A stretch of DNA of 64,000 nucleotides, taken from the NCBI GenBank assembly GCA_964036195.1, contig CAXIWS010000562.1:37938-101937 (forward strand), in the 5' to 3' direction. Made by a program: the position numbers and the translations under genes. Below are positions 9,326 to 19,900 of the stretch, one piece after another; within the stretch, counting starts at the first letter, position 1, and each line of letters starts with the position of its first letter. Under the pieces are notes generated by a model. It made no database searches, was not told the origin of the DNA, and was given only the letters and a program-made list of their open reading frames with translations. This DNA comes from Sphaerolaimus hirsutus (taxonomy: Eukaryota; Nematoda; Chromadorea; Monhysterida; Sphaerolaimidae).

Positions 9326-11228
9326 ATGGGCATCATTTTTTCCGGCGCTATGTGGGCAACCATCTTCTTTTCCCTGTATGCCGGCATTGGTCAGTTCAAT
9401 TTTTTTATGGTGAATATTTATCTTTATAATTGAGCATACCGTATTTCCTCAAAATACCCCCCGGGGGGTGATTGTTTCATAGTGGTCCCGAGAGGGGGGG
9501 GGGGTTAAACGAGGGGGGGTATTTCGAGGGGGGGTCATTGTTTCACAAGAAAATTTTTGAAAACCAAGTACGAAATTGTCGTCTGAAACGTACGCAGACG
9601 TCGAAAAATGCAACAAAAACCGCAATTTAAAAGGTTCTGTAGACTAATATTAGTATGTAGATGGTATGTACACTGTTCTAACGTGACACCGACAGTGTTT
9701 AAACGTGTGTTCTGCAGTACACTGAACACAAACTACAGTTATTGTCATGTACGTTCCCTTTACACTCAATTTGGGGGGGGGGGTATTTCGAGGGGGGGGG
9801 TGATTGTTTCATAGTGGTCTCGAGAGGGGGGGGTCAAACGAGGGGGGGGGGGGGGGTATTTCAAGGGGGGGGGGGTATTTCGAGGAAATACGGTAAGCTG
9901 TGCCTTCATCGAGTACTTTTGCACAAGAAATTTATTGTTGTCAACCAACTTTGTATTTAGACCTATTCTTTAGTGAACAAGATGTTTTGCACAAGATATT
10001 TGAATGAATGTATTCATAATGAGTAATTCTAATTACATTGCGCAGCTCCATTGCTCAAATCGGACGCCCCCGCCCCCGCCCCCGCCCCATCTGTACCACG
10101 CAACGTCACCGATGACGCCAGTCGATCCCGCAGGGCGCTGGTCAATGTTACAGACCAAATTTTGGACAATGACGGTCAGTTACACTACATAAAATGCGTA
10201 ATTTGTTCATTAATTAATTACATTTCCTTCATTAACACTTCATTTTTCCGTATAATTGTGTAACACCTTTAAGACATTTTTAAACATGTAAATATTTACG
10301 ATGTTTTATACAAAATATGACTAGTGCACAAGTATTATGTGTTGTGCACAAGTTATTTTTACTTGAAGCTGAAAAATATGTAAATTTGTTTTGCTTTTGA
10401 ATTTAAACGTAAGTAAAATCCAAACTTTTGTCAAAAATGATGAGTTTAGAATGCAATCCTTATGTATCAATTAAAATACAATTTTGCAATGTCTTTTCCG
10501 TTTCGAGTCAAAATGACTTGTGCACAACACATTCGACTTGTGCAAGAGTAATATTTTCTATAATATAATGCATGCAATAGAAGTTAATACACTGTCACAT
10601 ACGCATCAGTCCAGTCTCATTTCGAACTGCAGGTGCACTGCGTGTGCAGCGTTCCCATAACAACAACGACGGGATGGAAGACGCTATGGGTGAACAGAAT
10701 GACACGAAGCCATGTTGCACTAACCTGTGCAAGCTGTACACCAAGCTGTTCACCACGATTGGCGAAATGGACACCGTCACTATTGAGGATGTTGTGAGTT
10801 CGCTTTTTTATAACTTCCAGTCATGTGCGTGCGTGCGTGTGTGCGTGTCTGTGCGTGTGTGTGTCTGTGCGTGTGTGTGTCTGCGTGTGTGTGCGTATGC
10901 GTGTGCGTGTGCGTGTGCGTGTGCGTGTGCGTGTGCGTGTGCGTGTGCGTGTGCGTGTGCGTGTGCGTGTGCGTGTGCGTGTGCGTGTGCGTGTGCGTGT
11001 GCGTGTGCGTGTGCGTGTGTGTAATGATTAATTCAATGCTATTTCCCAAAAAGTTCAATCACACTCTGTTCATTCTCCCAGAATCCGTCGTCCAGACACA
11101 TTGCCGCCACGGATGTACTGCTGGTGGTCCAAGTGACAATCATCGTTTTTGTAATTGTTTCCGCTTTAATTTTTCTAATTAACAAGAAGAAAGCGGCTCA
11201 TGTTCCAAATATTGTTCAACATGTGTAA
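9326..11228 (+). CDS. Small single-pass membrane protein, four exons
   Basis: Exons 9326-9389, 10046-10174, 10633-10793 and 11082-11228 join to 501 nt (166 aa plus stop). Junction phases match at every step: 1, 1, 0. Donors read GTCAGT, GTCAGT and GTGAGT; acceptors end in GCGCAG, ACTGCAG and CTCCCAG. Residues 1-19 (MGIIFSGAMWATIFFSLYA) form a signal peptide. The ectodomain of about 100 residues has an Ala-Pro run, two N-glycosylation sites (NVT), and a short cysteine cluster (CCTNLC). A hydrophobic helix (VTIIVFVIVSALIFLI) precedes a short basic tail. This is the layout of a type I membrane protein; the family was not recognised. Exons are clearly richer in G+C than the introns. Intron 1 holds a MITE and intron 3 a (GTGTGC)n repeat. 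An alternative last exon may exist at 11343-11445. Confidence 0.77.
9439..9893. mobile_element. CCGTATTTCC-type MITE in intron 1
   Basis: The ends CCGTATTTCCTC and GAGGAAATACGG are inverted repeats flanked by TA on each side (9437-9438, 9894-9895). Each end leads into runs of G or C broken by TATTTCGAGG-like subrepeats. It shares its interior (TGTAGACTAATA ... GTGTTCTGCA) with the element split at 56186-60180. Confidence 0.88.
10823..11022 (+). repeat. (GTGTGC)n microsatellite in intron 3
   Basis: About 200 bp of alternating purine-pyrimidine sequence, first irregular GT/GC and then a nearly perfect hexamer repeat from about 10894. Such sequence can adopt Z-DNA. The long Cys/Val or His/Thr reading frames across it are artefacts. 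Confidence 0.97.
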
Positions 11229-11342
11229 ATACCTCGTTCCTCGTTATTTTGCCCATTATTTTGACCGTATATTTTGCGCAGTTGGTGAAAATGACTTATA
11301 TTGACATTAGCAGAAATCAGAAATTGACATCAGAAAAATTAG

Positions 11343-11445
11343 CTGGGCATTAGTCACCTCCAACGAGGTGTCCGATCTGAGCGACGGGGACGCTCCCAGC
11401 GTGTCAGATCATGTACAGATTGCATGGACGTGTTTCTGTTATTGA
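11343..11445 (+). other. Possible alternative last exon of the membrane-protein gene
   Basis: A GC-rich island reads, after AAAAATTAG, 33 codons to a TGA and includes the acidic stretch NEVSDLSDGDAPSVSD. If exon 4 used the donor at 11226 (CATGT|GTAAAT) instead of reading its stop, the phases would match (2 to 1 nt). The membrane protein would then gain an acidic cytoplasmic tail. This rests on base composition and splice phase only. Confidence 0.33.
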
Positions 11446-11453
11446 TCTCCTCG

Positions 11454-12000
11454 GCTTCAAGTCATGGCGACTTGTGCACGACACACGTGACTTGTGCACA
11501 AGTCTAATTGTTGACAAAATGATTTAATTTGATTGATTTGAACAAAAACGTATCATCTCTGCTTCAAGTCATGGCGACTTGTGCACGACACACGTGACTT
11601 GTGCACTAGTCTAATTGTTGACAAAATGATTTAATTTGATTGATTTGAACAAAAACGTATCACCTCTGCTTCAAGTCATGGCGACTTGTGCACGACACAC
11701 GTGACTTGTGCACAAGTTTAATTGTTGACAAAATGATTTAATTTGATTGATTTGAACAAAAACGTATCATCTCTGCTTCAAGTCATGGCGACTTGTGCAC
11801 GACACACGTGACTTGTGCACTAGTCTAATTGTTGACAAAATGATTTAATTTGATTGATTTGAACAAAAACGTATCACCTCTGCTTCAAGTCATGGCGACT
11901 TGTGCACGACACACGTGACTTGTGCACAAGTTTAATTGTTGACAAAATGATTTAATTTGATTGATTTGAACGAAAACATATCTCCTCTGCTTCAAGTCAA
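11454..12000 (+). repeat. 107-bp tandem repeat with 214-bp dimer periodicity
   Basis: Units start GCTTCAAGTC at 11454, 11561, 11668, 11775 and 11882, with a partial sixth at 11989; all spacings are exactly 107. Each unit carries two copies of the GACTTGTGCAC motif. Units 2 and 4 share ACTAGTCTAA, units 3 and 5 share ACAAGTTTAA, so expansion was by dimers. The unit is the same module 1 that is dispersed at 5560-9325. Confidence 0.95.
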
Positions 12001-13127
12001 AGCGATTGATGTTGATTATGGAAAATTGACTTCTGCACTAGTAACATGTGTTGTGCACAAGTCTCTTTGACTTGAAATATGAAAAATGTTTTCAAAAAGG
12101 TGTAAAACGTTCACCAATGTCCTACTAATTAATTCTCTAATGTTTTTTTTTATGTCTATTTGAATTAGAAATGTGTCACCTGTACTTCCAATAAACACTT
12201 CACACATTCCAGTTGCAACACAAATTTATACTTGCACAATCCGCATTTGATGCAGTCAATAATTCTCTGCACCAAATGTCCCCAATCACTACATCTGCTT
12301 ATTTCACATTGCTACAATTGACTGCATATATTCATCGATAAATGCATCGAGTGAGTAATTAAAGTGGGTTGGGTGCGCTGGAACACTTATCGATTGCTCT
12401 ATTTATATATGCAAGTGCATTTTAAGTACAACGTGTGTTCTATTTCCAGTTCACACGCATTAATCTGCTTAATTTACGTAACTTGCTACTTAGTGGTTTA
12501 CATTTGCAAATTTATTCATTTGCGGCACCTAAGTGTGTTACATTCAACGATTCCTGAACTTGTACTTATGTTTTCATCTATTTATGACCTCTTTTTTGCA
12601 TTTCTATCAGTAGCCAAATCGAACTTGAGATGCGCGATATGAGTTACTAGTGCACAACACAATGTCTCTTTAATTACACCCCTAAGTTTGCCGATGCGCA
12701 ACACACTTCACTTGCGGATCAGGCCAAATCTGCTTAAATACATTCCACAATTAATCTCTCCGCAACACACTTCACTGGCGGACCGGAAAATTTCATTTAA
12801 TTACAGTTCCGGTACTCTGGTCCGGTAGTCACGTGGATTTGTGCACAAGTGCATTTTGCTTTGTATACGAAACAAAAAAGCTGTCTCCGCAAATGCAGTT
12901 ACTTGTGCACAAGTGATATTCTTATTCCACTTGTGCACAAGTTGAAATAGCCCGGTGTCATAACTATTGACACAGATGACCTGGGAATGTGATTTTTTGC
13001 ATGCGGTATCAGGAAATGTTTTCAAATGCGCATGGCAAATTGAAGAGCGATCGCACAACATTTAAAAAAATTATATATTATGAGACAATATAGTGTCATG
13101 CGCTAGTAAGTCATCTTCCATAAATTT
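12001..13127. other. AT-rich intergenic stretch with residual palindromes
   Basis: No supported gene. Isolated ACTTGTGCACAAGT palindromes occur near 12050, 12838, 12900 and 12940. Short cytosine-poor stretches without coding character fill the rest up to the Gypsy remnant. Confidence 0.6.
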
Positions 13128-16100
13128 TTGTTATTTGGAATTCTAAGCGGATCCATAATCAGTGAGTCGTGCTGTATAAGGAACACACCATTTAACATCG
13201 ATATAACACGTTTGAAATCTGCGCGACACACCGACTCCTGCAGTAGAACATGGTGCGCCCCTGCAGATGGCAGTAATTTGCTGCCAGGGGCCAAAAATGT
13301 GCCTGTCACAAATGACATTCAAAGGCAGTTGATCAAACACTGCAAATTAAACAGTGATGACCAGTCAATGCATGCTGCCCATGTACCACTGCACAAGAAT
13401 GAGCCACCCAGAGAAGTGCTCATAGGTCAGGTGCAAAATTTGGACAAAAGTGAATGGGCAAAAATGCTCAGCATTGGTGACTGCTCAGATGCAGAAAAAT
13501 CCAAGTTAGTGGATGCACTGTTTGAGCTGCGGCATGCATTTAGCTCCATGTAAAAAACAGATGCATGCCAAAATGTGGATGAGATTGGATGCACAGACGT
13601 GGAGCATGAAATTGACACTGGTGACACCCTGCCATTAAGAGTTCCACCAAGGCGCGTTCCACTTAGACTGCGCCCAGAGGTAGAAAAAATGCTCAAGGAC
13701 TTGCTTGACCAAGGGTGCATTGTCCCATCAAATAGCAATTACAGCAGTGCTTTTGTGTTAGTGAAAAAGAAAAATGGCTCATGGCAATTCTGTGTAGATT
13801 TTCACCAGTTGAATTTGAACACAAAGTGTGACAGTTATCCATTGCCCCACATGGATGATTTGCTGGATCTGTGGGCTGGGAGGAAATTTTTCTCCACCAT
13901 GGACATTAAATGTGGATATTACAACATCCGCATCAAAAAGGAAGATCAGCATAAAACTGCATTTACTGCGTTGGATCAGTTGTTTGAGTGGAAGTGCATG
14001 CCATTTGGGCTTCACTTGGCTCCGGCTACATTTCAAAGAGCCATCAACAACATGCTGATTGAACATAAAGGCTACTGCAGAGCCTACTTAGATGACATCA
14101 TTGTGGCATCCACCACACTTGAGGAGCACATTGCTCACCTGAAGGCAGTGATTGCAACAACATGCAAAGCTGGATTGAGACTGAATCCACACAAGTGCCA
14201 TTTTCTGAAAAACAAAATTCAGTATTTAAGGCATGTGATCAGTGGTGATGGAATCCATGTGGATTCAGACAGAGCCACAGCCATTCAAAATTACCCATTG
14301 CCTGCCACCAAAAAGAAGGCATTTCTTTCATGTGACTTGTCAGCTACATGCAACATTTTCACCACAACCTGTCCAAAAGGTTGGCGCCATTGCACAAATT
14401 TTTCCAAGCTGCTGAGAGCAGTAAGGCACAATTGAAATGGACACCTGAATTAGAGAAATTATTCAGGCAGATTTGCACTGAGATGGGTGATCCAAGGGCA
14501 TTAGCAATGCCTGTGCCAGGAAATGACTATGTGATAACCACTGATGCTAGTGCTGATGGATTAGGTGCTATGCTAGAGCAGGAAAATGAGCAAGGCAAGT
14601 TGCAGCCAATTGCTTTTGCTAGTTGTGTGACTGCACCTGTTGAAAAGCGCTACTGTGCCACTGAGTTTGAAGTGCTTGCAGTTGTTTATGCACTTCAAAC
14701 TTTCAGGCCATACATTACTGGAGATAAAGTGATAATTTAGTGGCTGATGTTCTTTCAAGGGCACCTGCTGGACAATTCCTGTTCGCATGGGGTAAAATGG
14801 CTCGATTGACCAGCCAGAAGTCACACTTGATACATTGTGCAACATCAACTTCATCAGTTTGTCACACATTTTAGCCAAATTGGCTGCACAGAAGGTAAGT
14901 GCTGTGCACAACATTGTATTGGCAAGTGACAAAGAGCGCAAGGACTTGTTGCGCTGGCATCATGAAGGGCGCTGGGCAGCACATGCAAGTGCCCAGAAAA
15001 CGTACCAGCGCCTGAGACCATTCTATGGTCATGGAACATGGCCCACACTTGCAGCTGATGTGCAAGAGTATTGCAAAAATTGCAACACATGCAAGCAGCA
15101 ATCAAATCGCTATGAGGTGCTGCCATTGATGCCAAGGCCACCTCCTGACCAGCTGCGTTGGCGCTGGCACATGAATTTTTCCACATTCATGCCAAGCATG
15201 TACAGAGGGCCAGGGCCGTATCCAGGGGGGGGGCGGGGGGGGCTGCAGCCCCCCCCCTCCCGGGGCGAGACCAAAAAGTGACCGGAAAATGCGACTTTTT
15301 CAACGTCAGCGTAAAAAATTTTGCGCGCAAGCGCGCATTCTTCACCAGACATAAGGTATTATCATCGGATTTGCTCCATGTGGCCACAAATCATTATAAA
15401 TACACTCGATGTTGTGTTTTTTTTGCTGTTTTGTATGTATATTTACATACATATACAGCATTCCATGGCGCTGACGCCAACGCCAATGGCGCCATGGCGT
15501 GGCGCCTACTAATGGTGCCAGCGCCATGGCGCCATTCCGCCACTATGTAGCTAAAATTTTAGGGGGGGGGGGCTGAGCCCCCCCCCCTCGCCGGCCTCCG
15601 TAAACAAGCAGCCCCCCCTGCTCAAAAATCCTGGATACGTCCCTGCAGAGGGCCAAAGTACTGCCTTGTTGCAATTGATGCCATGTCGCGTTTCATCGAG
15701 GCAAGGCACTGCAATGCAACTGATGCAAAAAGTGCAGTTAAACTGTACAATGAAATTGTTGACAGACATGGGGTCCCAGAAGAAATTGTGACTGACAGTG
15801 GGACTCATTTTAAGTGCCGTGAGTTTGAGACCGCTTTGCAGAAACACCAGACAGTTCTGCATGTGACCACACCTGGTTCCAAAACCAGCAATGGCATCTG
15901 TGAAAGAGCCATACGCACACTGCAAGATGTGCTGTCCAAGAAATGAGCTGATGACCACCGAGCTTGGCACCTGATCCTGCCTGATGCAGTGGCTGCCTAC
16001 AATGATACAGAGCATTCTGCTACAGGTGTGTCACCATTTGAAGCTCATTATGGCTCAAAGTGTGCAACAACTGGGCATGAGTTTGAAGTTGCACCGCCAC

Positions 16101-16402
16101 TTGTCAAATTTTGGCAGATGATCAATGAAAAAGTGGCAAATGCCCAAAAGAAAGCAGCAAGCTCTGCTTATGTCACAAATCCCACAACCAAGTTCAAAAT
16201 AGGTGATACTGTCTTTGTGAAAGATACACCTGCCATGGGAAGTCGCAAAGCAAAATTAGACTTGCCCAATTCCAAAGAGGGTGAAATTGTTTCATTCATT
16301 GTTCCATCACCCAAGGCTGCAACCATTAAATTCAGTAATGGTAAAGTGTGTGTTGTCCCCATTAACATGCTGCAGCCCCGTTCTTTAGTTACAGGTACTT
16401 AG
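13128..16402 (+). pseudogene. Degenerate Ty3/Gypsy pol (RT-RNase H-integrase)
   Basis: A broken pol is readable in pieces. 13128-13553 is the region before RT and ends in an in-frame TAA, after which 13575-14330 continues in the same frame with RT motifs (FSTMDIKCGYY, MPFGLHLAPATFQ, YLDDII). A deletion/frameshift near 14330 follows. 14348-14740 is RNase H (TTDASADGLGAML) cut short by a stop. 14835-15210 is the integrase zinc-binding part (CKNCNTCKQQ). 15654-15946 is the integrase core (VTDSGTHF, SNGICERAIR), ending in a TGA. Up to 16402 comes the C-terminal integrase region (SPFEAHYG). Gag, protease and LTRs were not found. The copy is dead by stops, deletions and a MITE insertion. It belongs to a different Gypsy lineage from the left-edge element. 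Confidence 0.93.
15211..15645. mobile_element. hAT-type MITE inside the Gypsy integrase
   Basis: The ends CAGGGCCGTATCCAGG and CCTGGATACGTCCCTG are inverted repeats, flanked by an exact 8-bp duplication CAGAGGGC (15203-15210, 15646-15653). Removing the element and one duplicate restores the integrase reading (Tyr-Arg-Gly-Pro-Lys). Eight-bp duplications and CAGGG ends are typical of hAT. Inside are G-run/C-run hairpins and a GGCGCCATGG patch that resembles the family at 39776-40901. Confidence 0.95.
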
Positions 16403-16958
16403 GAGAGGATCAACAGGAGACCAGTCAAGGAAATTAGGACCAGCACAGGTGATATTGTGATAAATTAGGTTTAGGTATTTGAGGTACTTCCTGCACCCCC
16501 CTGAGGAGTTAGCAGTGACTTCCAGTGATATCAATGATCCTAGGCATACAACAGTTAATTAACAAAAAGTTCATCTAGTGATATGTGTGTGATCCTCTTT
16601 CCCATTTAGTTGTTTAAATATGTGATATCTGAGCCCCACCAGGCCAGCAGACAGCACTGCAGCCAATGAACCAGCAACCACCAACCAGCTTCACCAACTG
16701 TACAACACTACTTTATAGTGTAAAAAGTGTGGGACTGGCACCGGGTGCCATTCCCAGACCCTATAAAATAACATGCAAAAAGCAAGTGTCAAAGAAAGCT
16801 ATGAAAAACATCAAATTTATTTCATTTGGATCAGTTCTTCTATAATTATCATGACATCTTACAGGGTCTGGTACTATGCCCCCGATTGTATTTCATCTGA
16901 TCCAGGCAGCATATAATGAAAAAATAATGCAAAAATCACCCCTACACTTGTTTTTCAG
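16403..16958. repeat. Gypsy 3' flank and a TGGGACTGG/CCCAGACCC inverted-repeat element
   Basis: The first part is non-coding flank of the Gypsy remnant. At about 16728-16880 the sequence GGGACTGGCACC ... CCCAGACCCTATAAAAT meets TTACAGGGTCTGGTAC at the other side. This matches the ends of elements near 32690-33010, 37120-37310 and 50917-51440. Confidence 0.55.
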
Positions 16959-19900
16959 GAGGATGTGGCAGTAAAAAGTGCAGTACAAGTGAAAAATGCA
17001 TGCATCTGCCGCGAGGGATATGCAAATTTAAAGGCACTAGCAAGTGCCCCGATGATCTGTGCCTAGGCACACATGGTCAGTTCACTGTTTATCTTTCATA
17101 GTGCAAATTAGTGATGTTAAAAGTGCCAGGACTTGCAATTGGCGTAGACCTACAGTATGGAATACACTGTCACTGTGCAGCCCTGGGACCAGTTCCATGA
17201 GTGGTAAAGTCAAGTGTAAAAGTAAAGAGTAAAGTAAAAATGCAAGAGTAAAGTAAAAAGTAGCCATGGCACTTTTACATAACTAGTGCAAATTTTCTTA
17301 TCAATCCCATTTGAAAAACCAGAGAATAAACCCTGCGACTACAATCCTTGTCCATTTGGAGAGACATGTGTGCACACTTGTTGTGAGGTTGTGGTCAGTG
17401 GTGGGTGTTTTCTCCCCTGTGTTGTGGCTTGTCAGGTTGGCTTGATGGTTGTTGTGTTGGCTTTTAGTTCAGGAAGTCCAGTGGTTTGGTTTGGGTACTT
17501 TATTTTAGCTTTGTCCAACAGTAATGGAAGGGAAGGTTTGAAGATGCAATAATGCTATGCAATGCTGTTGAATGTATTTTTGACTATAAATATGAATCTT
17601 ACTAAACATGAGGCTTGCTTTTATACTCCTCAGTTAGCACAAAAACTGTTTGCCAAACATCTAAAAACATGCAAACACTGCTCAGCGACAAGTCAGATGT
17701 TTGATCTATAAAATGCAAACATAGCTCAGCGACAAGTCGGCGGACCCTTCTTATGTAAATAAAACTTTCTTATGTAAATAGACCATGCATGGTACTTATA
17801 CAAACTGTAGTAATTCTTACTCTACTTGTGTAAACAGTAGTATTTTTTACTCTGCTATCCTAAAGTATATTTATCACTTTTCTTGCCAAGATGGCAACAC
17901 TCCCCAGAGGACAATGTGTGAAGCCACCAGTAATTCACCCAATGCTTGACTGCCCATTGATCACAGAATGTCTTCCCCTTGGATCACACAGTGTTGCTGA
18001 TATTTCACCAATGGTTGCCCAAGTTCATTGTGACCATCCTGAGCCAGTGTAACTTCACCTTTACCAACATTGTATTGTATAGTTTGTCCCAGTGTCTTGA
18101 GTTCCTTCTTGGAGTCATGGTTAATTGCCTTCTTGGGTTGCTCCTGCTTTGGTTTTGCCTTTGCCAAATTGGTTGTCAGTGTGAAACAAGTTCCAAACAT
18201 GTTGATGACTGCTCTGAAACATGTTCCCAATGCTCTGACTGGAAGCAGTGGAAGTCCCTTGCTCACTCTGTATGTCCCATACATGTACAGTCCATATCCA
18301 ATGAGAAATATTGCCCCTCCAATGAGTAGCAAGTTCAGGATGAACTGCACTGGTCCTTTCAGGATTCCATTGCACATTGAAGTACTCCCACTCAATGTCC
18401 CTTTGACAATATGACCAATTTCTTTGCCAATACCTTCATAAAATCCTCCAATGCCTGTGCCAACTCCAGCTATAGAATTCTTGATGACAGCTGGATCCAG
18501 TGCCCAGCTGGCTGTGTAGTCTGTCAGTTTCCTTGTCATCTGCTCCAGCTGCTGAAGCTTTTGAAAGTGGTAGTTTGCTTCCCATAAATTGAAGTTGATG
18601 TTGGCCAAGCTGATGTGGAAAATGCTTGATGCATTCAGTGTGAAGGCTGTCCATTTGCCTTTCCATGTCAATTCAATTGGTAAAGTTGATACATGGACAT
18701 GTCCTGGTCCATTTGCTGTTGTCCATTCACCATTGTTCAGTTGAAAATAATGGGGTGTGGCATGTCTGCAATCCTCTGTTGGTGAATGCTGCAGAAGATC
18801 TGAGCTGCCTGGACTAATGAAGTACAACTGTCCCCCTTGCTCAATTTGCACTGGGGTGTATTTGTAACAAGTCCCTTCATAATTTCCAGCAAAGTGCACT
18901 ATTTCAGGTTTCACTTTCTTGCACTCCCAGAATATTGCAGCTTCTCCTGCCCATTCTGCATGAACATCTTCTCTGCCCATCAATGCTCTGATGCCCATTG
19001 TTGGATTCAGCCTGAAGAATTGTCTGATCATATCCAATTGACTCTGTTTCATTGTGCACATTTGTTGCCACACCAGTCCAAATTCTCTTTTTTCCATTTC
19101 AAGAATCTTTTGAGCTGCATATTGAATTTTCCCCAACTCTACAGCCTCAATTGGTGCCTCAAAAATCTGGCTGATTGTATTGTTGTCTGTTTCTGGTTTG
19201 AATACAGTGAACTCTGTCTGCTCTGTTGTGAACTGCAGAAACACTGCACCCTGATCAACATAAAATGCATCCTGTGGCACACATTCTGTGTCTGCTGGCC
19301 ATTTATTTTTGTGTGTCACTGAATATGCACTCTGAATCTCTTCTATGATAACACTCTGTCTGCTGATGCTACCAACATATCTTCCTTGGAATTCATAGGC
19401 ACATTGATGCTTGAACCTTGTGCCATTCCAGACTGTCACAGCATGCATGACATCATGACAATATCCAGCCAGTGGAGAGCATGCTGACAGGTCTTGTAAG
19501 TCTGACACCAATCTATGCCCATCCAGTGATGCCACTTGTCCCTTTTCAATGACAAAATTAATTGCTTCATTCTTTTTGTCAATGCAGCACCACTTGTATT
19601 CCACATGAAGTGTCTGATTGGTTGACCATAAGTCATCATTGAGTTGTATTATTTGTTGCCTTTTCCATTTTTGTGTTTTGACTGCATTCCAGCATTCATT
19701 GGTATCCACTCTTTCAAATTTATGAATGTCTCCAATTATGCCCTTGCTGCCAAAAAATCCCATATTGGTTGTGATGATGTGATGGTCAATGTAGCATCTG
19801 TATGCTACTGCTTTTTGTGGCTCCAATCTTTGTGCCCACAAATTCACTTCCTGTTTCCTGACTTTGTCTGTGACAGGAAATTTGCAGTATATCTTATCTG

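Noticed and set aside
10644-11182. Long plus and minus reading frames of Cys/Val/Ala or His/Thr repeats
   Set aside because: They are translations of the (GTGTGC)n microsatellite in an intron; only 10633-10793 of the first frame is exon.
11454-12000. CRISPR-like regular repeats
   Set aside because: Units are 107 bp, directly adjoining with no unique spacers, in an animal genome: a satellite.
12801-13061. Exon-like piece after ATTACAG at about 12804 on the plus strand
   Set aside because: No good donor and its phase does not fit the cysteine-rich gene downstream.
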